20,186 bases of DNA from Saccharothrix sp. ST-888. GTDB taxonomy: Bacteria > Actinomycetota > Actinomycetes > Streptomycetales > Streptomycetaceae. This document shows, piece by piece, positions 1-8,329 of this stretch. The stretch's first letter is position 1, and every line of letters starts with the position of its first letter. Location: the NCBI RefSeq assembly GCF_000955975.1, contig NZ_JYJF01000122.1:1-20186 (forward strand). Direction: 5' to 3'. The notes under the pieces are model-generated. The model made no database searches. It had not been told where the DNA came from and saw only the letters and a list, made by a program, of their open reading frames with translations. The position numbers were made by a program, and so were the translations under genes.

Positions 1-477
1 GAGCTCCGGGCGCTGTTCGCGCTCCGCGCTCCGCTGCGCGAGCAGGTCACCTGGCACCTGCTGCACGAGACCGGCGGCACCGTCGAGGACATCCTCGCCC
101 TCGACCTCGACGACCTCGATCTGCTCCACCGCCGCACCCACCGCCGCCCGGGGCGGCCGCTGTTGCAATGGCGCGCCGGAGCCGCCCGCCTGCTGCCGCT
201 CCTGGTCATCGGCCGTACCGGCGGCCCGCTGCTGCTCACCGACCGCCGGGCCGTCGCGGGCACACCCGCTGCCGACCTCTGCCCGCACAGCGGCCACAGC
301 CGGCTCTCCTACCGCCGGGCCGCCGAGCTGTTCACCGCCACCACCCGCGCTCTGGACCCCGAGGGCTGCGGCTGGACCTTGCGCCGGCTGCGCCCGGCGG
401 CCCGGCCGGTGCGGGAGCCGCGCTCCCGGACCGTCCGGGCCGCCGACACGGACCGTCCGGACCCGGGACGGGCGTGA
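1..477 (+). pseudogene. Tyrosine recombinase/integrase, C-terminal remnant, catalytically degenerate
   Basis: The frame is open from the window edge to TGA at 475-477, so the N-terminal part lies outside. The sequence resembles the catalytic domain of Streptomyces tyrosine-type site-specific recombinases: LLHETGGTVEDILALD, then GRTGGPLLLTDRR, DLCPHSGHSRLSYRRAAELF and GWTLRRLR. Family members carry an Arg just before the acidic pair in the first motif (like ARADEVL) and HxLRH in the last. Here the first Arg is Thr (TVEDIL) and HQLRH has become RRLRP. The C-terminal segment with the nucleophilic Tyr is replaced by about 28 Arg/Pro-rich residues before the stop. An active enzyme is therefore unlikely. 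I infer a decayed gene. The family call rests on remembered motifs, not on a search. Confidence 0.65.
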
Positions 478-498
478 ATTCGGCTGGGCCGGGGCAGG

Positions 499-663
499 AT
501 GATCGGACAGTCCCGTCCACTGCCGGAGGCACCCTGGTTCGAGCCGGGTGCCAGGTGGTCCGTGCGACGGGTGCTGCTGCACGTCATCGCCGAGACCGCG
601 CAGCACGCCGGGCACGCCGACATCATCCGCGAAGCCCTCGACGGCGCCCGGACCATGGGCTGA
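499..663 (+). pseudogene. DinB/DUF664-type protein, C-terminal remnant (54 codons)
   Basis: ATG at 499 to TGA at 661-663, in the same frame as the recombinase remnant and 21 nt after its stop. The residues WSVRRVLLHVIAETAQHAGH followed by ADIIREALDGA match the C-terminal helix of DUF664/DinB-superfamily proteins (typically LRWVLLHMIEETARHAGHAD). That helix supplies one of the metal-ligand histidines. Family members are usually about 160-180 residues, so roughly the first two thirds is missing and the first 15 or so residues here are unrelated. No good Shine-Dalgarno site is seen. I read it as a truncated relic. Expression as a tiny protein cannot be excluded. Confidence 0.6.
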
Positions 664-718
664 ACCCACGCGCGAGGGCTGTCCCGCAGGTCCGAGTGGC
701 GAAGCGGCCGTGGCCGGT

Positions 719-2053
719 TCACTGTGCGGGAGGCGGCGGGGACCCCACCCCGGCCCGGTCGAGCAGGTGGTGCATCCCGGCGACGGGTACGGCGGGATTC
801 GCGGCGGCGCTGCGGGCGGTCTCCGTACCGTGCAGGAGAGCGGTCAGCACGCGGGCCGGAAGACGGGCGTCACCGGCGGCGGCGTTGCGGATCCAGTCCT
901 GCGGGTCGTCGAGCAGCCGCACCACCGAGGCGGGTGAGAGCCGGCTGTCCCGCAGAGCCTGGTAGCGGACCTCGGGGTCCTGGTCCCGGCTGCGGAGTTC
1001 GACCGTCTCGGTGGTCGACTCCGCTGCCGTGCACTCCGGTTCGTCCGTGGGGCGGATCGGCCGAGGACGCGGGTGGGCCCGGGTCGCGGCCCTGCTGCGG
1101 ACCAGTGAGTCGGGGTCGGCGGCCAGCGCGCCCAGCAGCTGCACCGGCAGGTCGGGATGGCGTGCTATCTCCGCCCGGACGCGCGGATCCCGGTCGGCCG
1201 CGAGGCCGGCGTACCCGGCCTCGGTGAGCGGTTCGCCCATGGTGGCGGTGAGCATGGCGAGCACGGTCCGGTCCTCGGGCTCGGCGTCCGCCAGCAGTTG
1301 CGTCCGGTCCTGGGCGGAGAGGTGCCGGCTCTCGACGAGCCGACGCCGTACCGTCCAGTCGGGGTGGGCGAGCCAGGCCGCGACCACCTCCGGGGGCAGC
1401 TCCCGGTCGAGCAGGGCGGACCACACCCGCTCGGCCGGGTCCACGGTCAGCAGTCGCCGCAGGACGGCGGCGGGTGCCGCCGGGTTCCCGGCCAGGCCCT
1501 CCAGCCAGGCGCGGCGCAGCCGTTCGGGGGCGCTCGTGAAGCGTCGGAAGGACTGCCAGCAGGCCGCCTGCTCCTCCGGGCTCTCGGTGGCCCTGGCCCG
1601 CGCCTCCGCCTCCAGCCGCTCGCCGAGCCGGTCCACGGCGATCAGCCAGACGGAGTACTCCTCGGTCGTCACACCCAGCAGGCTGTCGCCGTCGGCCGAG
1701 AGCGTGACGAACTCGGGCCGGCCCGGCCGGGGGCCCAGGACCCCGGCCAGGTCCCAGTGTTCGGTGAGGCGCACCCTGAGCCAGCCCCGCGGCGAGGTGA
1801 GGGCGTCGAGCAGGAACTCCCCGTCGGCGCCGAGCACTCCGTACTCGGTCGCGAGCCGCCGCCACTGCGCGTTGAGCTCCGCGACGAGATCCGGGTGGTC
1901 GTCGCGGACCTCGGCCGTCGGCCGCGTCGATGCGGCGGCGACCGGCCGCCAAGCCGCCTTGGGGGGAAGCACGTTCACGGCCCCGCCGTCGCCCACGATC
2001 TCCAGCCCGGCCCGCCGCAGCAGGTCCGCCAGCTCACCGTTCCCAGCCGTCAT
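719..2053 (-). CDS. HEAT/LRV-repeat protein of unknown function
   Basis: 444 residues from ATG at 2053. AGGA lies 7 nt upstream, better than the GTG at 2101, which would add 16 Arg/Pro-rich residues and has no ribosome-binding site. The N-terminal 150 residues look globular and are not recognised. From about residue 170 to the end there are degenerate helical repeats of the form LPPEVVAAWLAHPDWTVRR, GLAADRDPRVRAEIARHPDL, LAADPDSLVRSRAA and LLDDPQDWIRNAAAGDARLP. This is the pattern of leucine-rich-repeat-variant/HEAT-like solenoids, normally protein-interaction scaffolds. There is no signal peptide or membrane segment, so it is probably cytoplasmic. An acidic Thr/Glu-rich insertion (PTDEPECTAAESTTETVE) interrupts the repeats. 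Specific role unknown. Confidence 0.75.
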   Translation of the reverse strand: MTAGNGELADLLRRAGLEIVGDGGAVNVLPPKAAWRPVAAASTRPTAEVRDDHPDLVAELNAQWRRLATEYGVLGADGEFLLDALTSPRGWLRVRLTEHWDLAGVLGPRPGRPEFVTLSADGDSLLGVTTEEYSVWLIAVDRLGERLEAEARARATESPEEQAACWQSFRRFTSAPERLRRAWLEGLAGNPAAPAAVLRRLLTVDPAERVWSALLDRELPPEVVAAWLAHPDWTVRRRLVESRHLSAQDRTQLLADAEPEDRTVLAMLTATMGEPLTEAGYAGLAADRDPRVRAEIARHPDLPVQLLGALAADPDSLVRSRAATRAHPRPRPIRPTDEPECTAAESTTETVELRSRDQDPEVRYQALRDSRLSPASVVRLLDDPQDWIRNAAAGDARLPARVLTALLHGTETARSAAANPAVPVAGMHHLLDRAGVGSPPPPAQ

Positions 2054-2151
2054 GTGGCCATCCTGCACCAGAGGCGGCCGGGCGCGGGTCCGATTCGGCA
2101 CTGCCTACGAAGGTCTGACGCGGCGCTGCCGATGGCGAGTGCCCGTGGCCG

Positions 2152-2176
2152 GTGCCGGTGGTCAGTGCCGGTGGTC
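2152..2176. repeat. Short tandem repeat, two copies of 12 nt
   Basis: GTGCCGGTGGTC occurs at 2152-2163 and again at 2165-2176, separated by one A. It lies in the 199-nt gap between the divergent HEAT-repeat gene and the next plus-strand gene. It could be operator half-sites or simple G/C-rich drift. Confidence 0.4.
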
Positions 2177-2252
2177 GGCGCCGCGGGTCGGTGGGGTGGT
2201 CGGTCAGGGGGCGGTGGTGCGGCGGCTCCGGTCTGCCTGGTAGGCATGGCCC

Positions 2253-2840
2253 GTGCGTTTTGACACCGTTCCGATGCCGCCCACCGTCGACTCCAGGCCC
2301 CGCGACACCCGCGGCTACCCCGTTCCGGCCATCACGCCGTGGCAGGGTGACGAGCCGCAGTTCGCGCTCACCGACTACGGGCGCAGCGCCGACTGCGCGC
2401 GGGGGAGGCTGTGTTCGGTCTGCAACACGCTGATGCCGCGCGGCCCGGTGTGGCGCGTGGTGGGTGCCACCGAGAGCGCCGCGATCGGTGCGGCGCTGGC
2501 CGCCGGACGGCCGTACCGGAACCTCGCCCCGACCCTGGAGGGTCCGGGGCACCGTGCCTGCATGCTGTACGCCTCGATGGTCTGCCCCTACCTGGCCCGG
2601 CCCAACGCGCGGCGCGGGCTCTCCGCCGAGCGGCCGGACGAGCTGACCGAGCACGTGGTCCGGGGGGCGGTACGCGGCGAGATGGGCGCGGTGGTGGGGT
2701 TCGGCGACTACGAGTACGCGGTCACCGACTCCCAGGTGCTGTTCCGCTTCCTGGACGTGGTCGAGTTCCTGCCGCACGACACCGCCGACGCCCAGCTGGA
2801 CGAGCTGAAGGCCGAGTTGGACCGCCTGGCCGGGAACTGA
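2253..2840 (+). CDS. Cysteine-rich protein of unknown function, possible zinc site
   Basis: 195 residues from GTG at 2253 (AGG about 8 nt upstream); no better in-frame start precedes it. Not recognised as a named family. The visible features are Cys48, a CxxC pair (Cys54, Cys57), then His100, Cys103 and Cys111 in GHRACMLYASMVC. This C-x2-C / H-x2-C-x7-C arrangement looks like a structural zinc site. The C-terminal half is acidic and helical (QLDELKAELDRLAG). No signal peptide or membrane segment. It is transcribed away from the HEAT-repeat gene and convergent with the TolB-like gene, so it appears to be monocistronic. Zinc binding is inferred from spacing only. Confidence 0.7.
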   Translation: MRFDTVPMPPTVDSRPRDTRGYPVPAITPWQGDEPQFALTDYGRSADCARGRLCSVCNTLMPRGPVWRVVGATESAAIGAALAAGRPYRNLAPTLEGPGHRACMLYASMVCPYLARPNARRGLSAERPDELTEHVVRGAVRGEMGAVVGFGDYEYAVTDSQVLFRFLDVVEFLPHDTADAQLDELKAELDRLAGN

Positions 2841-2885
2841 CCCGGACCGGTGGTCCAACTCGGCCTCCTGAAGCTGCCGTTCTGT

Positions 2886-2916
2886 CGCTGACTGCCTCCC
2901 CCAGGAGCGGTCAGCG
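2886..2916. terminator. Hairpin between convergent genes
   Basis: CGCTGAC (2886-2892) pairs with GTCAGCG (2910-2916), with an inner CTCC/GGAG pairing. It overlaps the stop codon of the TolB-like gene (2911-2913) and follows the plus-strand gene by 45 nt, so it could stop transcription from both sides. No U-tract, as is usual in this GC range. Confidence 0.4.
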
Positions 2917-3828
2917 GCGGAAGGCGGGCATGCCGGTGCTGGTGGACACCAGCGTGGGCTTCGCGGAGCCGTCGGCCGGGACGGTGGCGATGCCGCCGGT
3001 GGTGCGGGCCGCGATGGTCTTGCCGTCCGGGGACCAGGTGGGCTGGACGTAGTTGGCGGTGGCACCCGGGGTGAGGTCCTTGACGGTGTGCTGCTGGCCG
3101 TTGATGTCCAGCTCGAAGAGGTGGTTGTGCCCGTCGACCGAGCGGACGAACACGACCTCTTCGCCGTTGGGCGACAGGGCGGGCTGGGAGCCCTTGGTCG
3201 TCGCAGCACCCTGCTGGCGCAGGTAGTCGTCCCGGATGAAGACCTCGCCCGTGTTGCTGTTCGCGTAGACGGCGCTGCCGTAGCTGCCGCCGGCGCTGGG
3301 CCACACGTTGCCGGTCTGCGGCAGCGGCTTGGCGTCGTCGTCGGAGTAGGTGTTCAGGGAGAGGACGGTCGGCTTGCTGTTGTGTGCGGTGGCCACCATC
3401 CGCAGCAGGGTGGAGACGCCGCCCTTGTCCGCGCTGAAGATGATGTTGTTCTTGGCCGGGAGCCGGTACTCCGGCACGGCGGCCGTCACCTGCCAGGTCG
3501 GGTGCGACCAGATCTGCCCGCCGGGGTTCCTGGCGACGACGGTCTTGCCGCTGCCGTCCGGGTTGGAGACGACCAGGCTGCCGTTGGTGCCGTCGATGAA
3601 GGCGGCCTTGGAGCCGTCCGGGGACCAGGAGAGGTCACGGAGCGGGGTGCCGAAGTCGACCGACTTGCCGTTGATCACCACGTACTTGGTGCCGTTGCTG
3701 ATCGTCAGGCCGTTGGGGGCGGTGGCGGCGCTCGCCGCGCCGGCCGTGAGCAGTGCGACGCTGCTGGTGGCGACGACGGTGGTGAGGGCGATGGAGGCTG
3801 CGCTGCGGAGCCGGGTGCGAGCGGACAT
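2911..3828 (-). CDS. Secreted TolB-like beta-propeller protein
   Basis: 305 residues from ATG at 3828, with a GGGGGGA ribosome-binding site 7 nt upstream. Residues 1-34 form a Sec signal peptide: Arg-rich start, hydrophobic ALTTVVATSSVALLTAG, cleavage after ASA. The mature part carries repeated blades with WSPDG-type turns: LSWSPDGSKAAF near residue 66, PALSPNGEEVVFV, and PTWSPDGKTIAAR near the C-terminus. This is the signature of TolB/PD40 propellers. About 270 mature residues suits a six-bladed propeller. Thr, Asn, Ser and Lys are more frequent than in neighbouring genes, as in exported Streptomyces proteins. No catalytic motif is seen. A binding or scaffolding role outside the membrane is likely and the ligand is unknown. 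It is not in an operon with the P450 gene, since 204 nt separate them. Confidence 0.8.
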   Translation of the reverse strand: MSARTRLRSAASIALTTVVATSSVALLTAGAASAATAPNGLTISNGTKYVVINGKSVDFGTPLRDLSWSPDGSKAAFIDGTNGSLVVSNPDGSGKTVVARNPGGQIWSHPTWQVTAAVPEYRLPAKNNIIFSADKGGVSTLLRMVATAHNSKPTVLSLNTYSDDDAKPLPQTGNVWPSAGGSYGSAVYANSNTGEVFIRDDYLRQQGAATTKGSQPALSPNGEEVVFVRSVDGHNHLFELDINGQQHTVKDLTPGATANYVQPTWSPDGKTIAARTTGGIATVPADGSAKPTLVSTSTGMPAFRR

Positions 3829-4032
3829 GACTGGTTCCCCCCAGGGAAGTCGACGGTGCGGTGTTCGGCGGTCGCGGGAGCCGCGTTCACCGTCCTCCGG
3901 GGGGCTTTCGTCCGCCCGTTCGACTGGCTGCCGCTCTGTGCGATGTGAAGATCCTGTCAGTCCGAGATCCGGGTTCCGTGTGGGCGATGTCTTCGCCGTG
4001 TAACGGGGTTCGGCGCATCGTGGGCCCGGTGG

Positions 4033-7000
4033 TCAGCCGCCGCCCCAGATGTCCTCCAGGTAGCGGTCGGCCTCGCGCAGGCCCGCGAGCCAGGCTTCGC
4101 CGTCGGCGGTCGTGGTGCCGGTCTTGCGGCTGAAGACCTCGGCGAAGGCGCGGCGCACGTCCGGGGCCATCCGGCTGGCGTCGCCGCAGACGAAGATCAC
4201 CGCGTTCTGCTGGAGGAGGTCCCAGACCTCGTCCCGGTGCTCGGCGATGGCCTGTTGGACGTAGGTCTTGGGGTGGCCGGGGCGGCGGGAGAAGGCGGGG
4301 CGCAGCCGGACGATCCCGGCGTCCTCGAAGCCGCGCAGCTCCTCCTCGTAGAGGAAGTCCTGCTCGGGGTCGCGGCAGCCGAAGAAGAGCATGGACTCCG
4401 CGACCGGGACGCCCTGCGCCTGCTGCGCGGCCCGTTCCTGCAGGAATCCCCGGAACGGGGCGAGGCCGGTGCCGCAGCCGACCATGATCATCGGGGTGTG
4501 CGGGTTCTCGGTCGGCCGGAACGGGATCGTGGGCTTGCGGACGAACGCGAACACCGTGCTGTCCGGACCGCTGTCGGCCAGGTGGCTGGAGCAGACGCCG
4601 TGGAACCGCCCCTGGCCGGACCTGGCGGGGGCGTCCACCACGCCGGTGGTGATGCTGCAGGTCTCCGGGGAGGCCAGCGGCGAGGAGGAGATCGAGTAGT
4701 ACCGGGGGCGCAGTGGCGGCAGCAGGTCCAGGAAGTCGGCCAACGGCAGTTCGCAGGAAGGGAATTCGCCGAGCAGGTCGAGTACGGACCGGCGCGGCGT
4801 GAAGACCCGCTCCTGGTACGCCGAGCGGCCCGCCTCGTCGTCGGCGGCCAGCGCGAGCAGCTCCGCGCGCTGCGCGGGGTCCGCAGCGTGGGCGGCCATC
4901 GTCTCGAGGTCCGAGCGGGTGGCCACGTCCTGCAGTTCGACGCAGCTCGCCAGCACGCCGATCAGCGGCACGCCCTCACCGGTCGGCAGGTGGGTGGGCA
5001 CGCCGGGGCCCGGAGTGATGGTGACGTACGTGCCGAGGTCCAGCTTGAACTGCTGCACCGCCCGCAGGACCAGGTCGGCGCTGTTGCGTGGCAGCACCCC
5101 GAGGTGGTCGCCGGCCTGGTACGCCGTCCCACCGGGCAGGGCGATCTCGACGTGCCGGGTGGAGCGCTCGGGCGGCCGGGCGTCGCAGCGCTGCAGCTCG
5201 CGGTTGGCCCGGACGGACGCCGGCTGCGCCCGGTAGGAGACCACCACGGGATTGGTCTCCCGCTTGTTGACCATGGAAACCGCCAGCCGGGGCCCGGCCT
5301 TGGCCTGCGCGCCCACCTCGTCGGGCAGCCCGAGGGCCTCGGCGAGGGCGGACCACAGGCCCGCGTGCCAGTCCCGGTACTGGCCGTCGAAGTCGCCCCG
5401 GGCGTCGCCCTCGCCACGCGGGTGGATCCGGGTGGCGCCGTGGGCCGCGAGCTCGGCGTCGAGCAGCTTGGGCACGGCCTGGTAGGTCGCCGCCCAGTCG
5501 CTGTGCCCGCAGCCGAACACGCCGTACCGGACGCCCGCGCAGCTGTCCGAGGCGGTGTCCGCGGCCCGCAGCCAGCTGCAGAAGGCGGTGGCGTTATCGG
5601 GCGGGGTGCCGTTGTAGGACGAGCTGACCATCACGACCGCGCCCTCGCGGGGGAGCCCGCCCGCCCGGTCGTCCAGGGGCGCGAGGGAGACGGCGAACCC
5701 GCGTTCGGTCCCCTCCCGCGCCAGCTGGGTGGCGATGCCTTCGGCGGTACCGAGGTTCGAACCGAACAGCACCAGCAGCGGGGTGCCGTGGCCCTCCACC
5801 GCAGGCGCCTCGGCCACCGCCGGCTGGGCCGCCTGCCGGGCCGCCGGGGCCGCCGCGAGCACCGGCGCGGTGAGGGTGCGTCCCGCGCGCGGCGCGACCA
5901 GGATCCGCAGGCCCACCGGCTTGATGGTCAGGGTCTGCTTGACGCTCAGCCGGTAGTCGAGGTGGTCGATCAGCTCGAACCGCTGCAGCAGCATGCCCAG
6001 CACCAGTTGGGCCTCTTGCATGGCGAACTGCCGCCCGATACAGGCCCGTTGGCCGGTGCCGAAGGGCTTGTACGCGTTCGGCGGGAGCTTCGCCCGGCGC
6101 TCGGGGCTGAGGCGGTCGGGGTCGAACTCCTCCGCGTCGGCGCCCCAGACCGCCTTGTCCCGGTGCAGCGCGGGGATCAGCACCGTCAGCGGATCGCCGT
6201 GCGCGACCGCGTACCGGCCGCCGATGACCGTGTCCTCGAACGGCGACCGGGTGAACGCCGGAGCGGTCGGCCACAGCCGCAGCGTCTCCTCCAGGATCTG
6301 CCTGACATAGGTCAGCCGGTGCACCTGCTCGTACGTGGGCGGGACGCTCGGGTCCGTGCCGAGCACCTCGTCCACCTCGGCCCGGGCCCGCTCGACCACC
6401 TCGGGGTGCTTCAGCAGGAATTGCACCGCGAAGGAGAGCAGACCGCTGGTGGTCTCGTGGCCGGCGATCAGGAAGGTGATGCACTGCGCCCGGATGTTCT
6501 CGTCCGGCAGGCCCTCCCCCGACTGCTTGTCGACACCGGTCAGCATGCAGCCGAGCAGGTCCCGGGTCTCGGTGTCGCCGGACTCGCGGCGCTCCTGGAT
6601 GATCCGGTCCACCGTCTCGTTCATGTACGCGACGTCCTGCTCGAACCTGTGCTGCGCCCCCTTGCGCAGCGGGGCGACGAAGTCGGGCACCCGGGCCCGG
6701 TGCTGCGCCTCCAGCAGGGTCCGGACCATCGCGTCCACGAAGGGGTGCGGCGTCTCGCGGTAGAAGGAGTTGAACCGGTAGTCGAAGCCGCACAGCGCGA
6801 TGGTGTCCAGGGTCAGCCGGGTCATGTCCGCGGCGACGTCGGCCTCCTCGTCCGGGTTGAGCCGGGCCCACTTGTCCATCAGCTGCCCGGCCAGGTCCAG
6901 CATCATCGGCAGGTAGTCGCGCATCGCCTGCATACCGAAGGGCGGCATCAGGATGTTGTGCGCCCGGTGCCACAGCGGGTCGTCGGTGTCGGCGCTGAAC

Positions 7001-7287
7001 AGCCCGGCACTGATGGCACCGCGCAGGTTCGCCAGCCCGCCGCCGACCAGCTTGTCGAACCGGCTGTCGTCGCACACCTCGTCCACCAGGTCGATGCCGG
7101 AGAGGATCACCCGGTCACCGGCGGGCGTCTGCAACCGGTAGATCGGGCCGTACTCCCGGGCCAGCTCCACCATGTTCTCGATCGGGTTCCCGTGCGAGAG
7201 CTCGCGGATGTTGCCGAGCACCGGAAGCCCGTGCGGGCCGGGAATCTCCTGCAGGCCCTGAGCCTCGGGGCCGGTCGACGTCGTCAT
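4033..7287 (-). CDS. Self-sufficient cytochrome P450/NADPH-P450 reductase fusion (CYP102, P450-BM3 type)
   Basis: 1084 residues from ATG at 7287 with a strong GGAGGA site 7 nt upstream. The heme domain (about 15-465) has the I-helix AGHETT (275-280), the K-helix ETLR (334-337) and the heme loop FGTGQRACIGRQF with the thiolate Cys416. An Ala/Pro-rich linker (about 466-500) leads to a flavodoxin-like FMN domain (FGSNLGTAEG, 508-517). The FAD/NADPH domain has RPRYYSISSSP (860-870), GCGTGLAPFRGF (937-948) and a near-terminal Trp1081 in DIWGGG. The family hydroxylates or epoxidises fatty acids using NADPH and O2 in one cytoplasmic polypeptide. Phe97 matches BM3 Phe87. By eye, the positions of BM3 Arg47 and Tyr51, which hold the substrate carboxylate, are Gly and Ile here, so substrate preference may differ. 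No TetR regulator like Bm3R1 is adjacent. Confidence 0.95.
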   Translation of the reverse strand: MTTSTGPEAQGLQEIPGPHGLPVLGNIRELSHGNPIENMVELAREYGPIYRLQTPAGDRVILSGIDLVDEVCDDSRFDKLVGGGLANLRGAISAGLFSADTDDPLWHRAHNILMPPFGMQAMRDYLPMMLDLAGQLMDKWARLNPDEEADVAADMTRLTLDTIALCGFDYRFNSFYRETPHPFVDAMVRTLLEAQHRARVPDFVAPLRKGAQHRFEQDVAYMNETVDRIIQERRESGDTETRDLLGCMLTGVDKQSGEGLPDENIRAQCITFLIAGHETTSGLLSFAVQFLLKHPEVVERARAEVDEVLGTDPSVPPTYEQVHRLTYVRQILEETLRLWPTAPAFTRSPFEDTVIGGRYAVAHGDPLTVLIPALHRDKAVWGADAEEFDPDRLSPERRAKLPPNAYKPFGTGQRACIGRQFAMQEAQLVLGMLLQRFELIDHLDYRLSVKQTLTIKPVGLRILVAPRAGRTLTAPVLAAAPAARQAAQPAVAEAPAVEGHGTPLLVLFGSNLGTAEGIATQLAREGTERGFAVSLAPLDDRAGGLPREGAVVMVSSSYNGTPPDNATAFCSWLRAADTASDSCAGVRYGVFGCGHSDWAATYQAVPKLLDAELAAHGATRIHPRGEGDARGDFDGQYRDWHAGLWSALAEALGLPDEVGAQAKAGPRLAVSMVNKRETNPVVVSYRAQPASVRANRELQRCDARPPERSTRHVEIALPGGTAYQAGDHLGVLPRNSADLVLRAVQQFKLDLGTYVTITPGPGVPTHLPTGEGVPLIGVLASCVELQDVATRSDLETMAAHAADPAQRAELLALAADDEAGRSAYQERVFTPRRSVLDLLGEFPSCELPLADFLDLLPPLRPRYYSISSSPLASPETCSITTGVVDAPARSGQGRFHGVCSSHLADSGPDSTVFAFVRKPTIPFRPTENPHTPMIMVGCGTGLAPFRGFLQERAAQQAQGVPVAESMLFFGCRDPEQDFLYEEELRGFEDAGIVRLRPAFSRRPGHPKTYVQQAIAEHRDEVWDLLQQNAVIFVCGDASRMAPDVRRAFAEVFSRKTGTTTADGEAWLAGLREADRYLEDIWGGG

Positions 7288-7428
7288 GGCAGTCCTCCGG
7301 GGGTACCTCGGGTGTCGGCCCGTCGTCCGGATGCGCGGCTGGGCGATCCCCTCGGCGACGGAGCGGAACGGCGGGCCCTGGCCACCCTTCCGAGCATGCG
7401 CCCGCCCCTCACCGGCCGCAAGATCGGC

Positions 7429-7456
7429 GGTCGCGGGCCCCGGGACGGCCGCGACC
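7429..7456 (-). terminator. Hairpin terminator candidate after the membrane-protein gene
   Basis: GGTCGCGG (7429-7436) and CCGCGACC (7449-7456) form a perfect 8-bp stem with a 12-nt loop, 18 nt beyond the stop of the minus-strand membrane-protein gene. It would separate that gene from the P450 gene. No U-tract. Confidence 0.45.
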
Positions 7457-7474
7457 GGGCGGGACCGGCCGCCG

Positions 7475-8155
7475 TCAGCGGTCGGTGCGCGCGGGCTCGA
7501 AGCGCGAGGCGGACGCCAGGATGTGGATGCTGACCACCAGGGCCCAGAACGGGAACGCCAGCTCGAACCAGGCGACGCTGCTGACCATGACGAGCAGGAC
7601 CAGGGCGGTCAGATAGCCGAGGTGGGCCAGCCAGCGCGGGGTGATGCCCAGCCGCCGCCCGATCGTCGAGACGGACAGCGTGAAGACCGCGGCCATCCGC
7701 ATCGAGTACGTGGTCAGCAGCTCGTACGAGGTGCGCCCGAACTGCCACAGCTGTTCCTGGGAGCTCGTCACCGCCGTGCCGGACGGCCCGGACATGGCCA
7801 GCAGGCCGCCGGCGAAGGCGGCGTCGGCCAAGACGGCCGCCACCAGCAGCAGGCCGCTGCCGAGGAAGACGGTCGCGAAGAACCGGTCCTCGCGGGGGCC
7901 GATCCGGTTGCGGATGACGGCCATGAACCAGAGGAAGGAGATCCCCGCGAACGGGACCAGGTTCAACGCCACCTGGAGCGAGTTCCGCCGCGTCGGGTCG
8001 GTGAGCCACTGGCCGGTGTCCGAGGCATGCGTGGGCACCGCGCTGCGGACCAGGACGATCACCGCTCCCAGCAGCAGCGAGAACACGATCCCCGCCACCG
8101 CCGCGGCCCGGGGCGCCCGCAGTGCCTGCTCCGCCGCACCGGCCTCCGCCCGCAT
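7475..8155 (-). CDS. Integral membrane protein of unknown function
   Basis: 226 residues. ATG at 8155 is chosen because GAAGGAG stands 8 nt upstream. An in-frame extension to 8293 would add 46 Gly/Ala/Arg-rich residues with no family look. Six hydrophobic segments are visible: AAVAGIVFSLLLGAVIVLV, LVPFAGISFLWFMAVI, FLGSGLLLVAAVLADAAF, the segment around YSMRMAAVFTLSVSTI, LGYLTALVLLVMVSSVAW, and LAFPFWALVVSIHILAS. Charged loops such as RNRIGPREDRFF lie between them. No transporter or enzyme motif is recognised. It is a common actinobacterial membrane-protein type. It follows the glycosidase gene on the same strand, but a terminator-like hairpin lies between, so joint transcription is doubtful. 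Confidence 0.75.
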   Translation of the reverse strand: MRAEAGAAEQALRAPRAAAVAGIVFSLLLGAVIVLVRSAVPTHASDTGQWLTDPTRRNSLQVALNLVPFAGISFLWFMAVIRNRIGPREDRFFATVFLGSGLLLVAAVLADAAFAGGLLAMSGPSGTAVTSSQEQLWQFGRTSYELLTTYSMRMAAVFTLSVSTIGRRLGITPRWLAHLGYLTALVLLVMVSSVAWFELAFPFWALVVSIHILASASRFEPARTDR

Positions 8156-8281
8156 CGCCTGCTCCTTCCGGCTCGCTGCCCCGCTCGCTGCCCGCTCGGT
8201 GGTCGCGCTCTCCCGCGAACACCAGCAAGCCGCCACCCGCCCTCCACCGCCAGCCGGGCCACCCGCCGGGGTGACGCGGCC

Positions 8282-8306
8282 CTCGGGCACCACCGCAGTG
8301 CCCGGG
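8282..8306 (-). terminator. Hairpin terminator after the glycosidase gene
   Basis: CGGGCAC (8284-8290) and GTGCCCG (8298-8304) form a perfect 7-bp stem, extended by a T-G wobble and one C-G pair, with a 7-nt loop. It starts 24 nt past the TAA of the minus-strand glycosidase gene. Confidence 0.55.
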
Positions 8307-8329
8307 CGGGCGGAGGGCGGGGCGGGTGC

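Noticed and set aside
2246..2263. Five-codon leader peptide (ATG at 2246) overlapping the start of the cysteine-rich gene
   Set aside because: Too short, with no ribosome-binding site or attenuation structure; chance is sufficient.
4237..7533. 1098-codon open frame on the plus strand opposite the P450 gene
   Set aside because: Composition is Gly/Arg/His/Pro-rich without family motifs, and it is fully antisense to an unmistakable P450-reductase. Long antisense frames are normal at this GC content.
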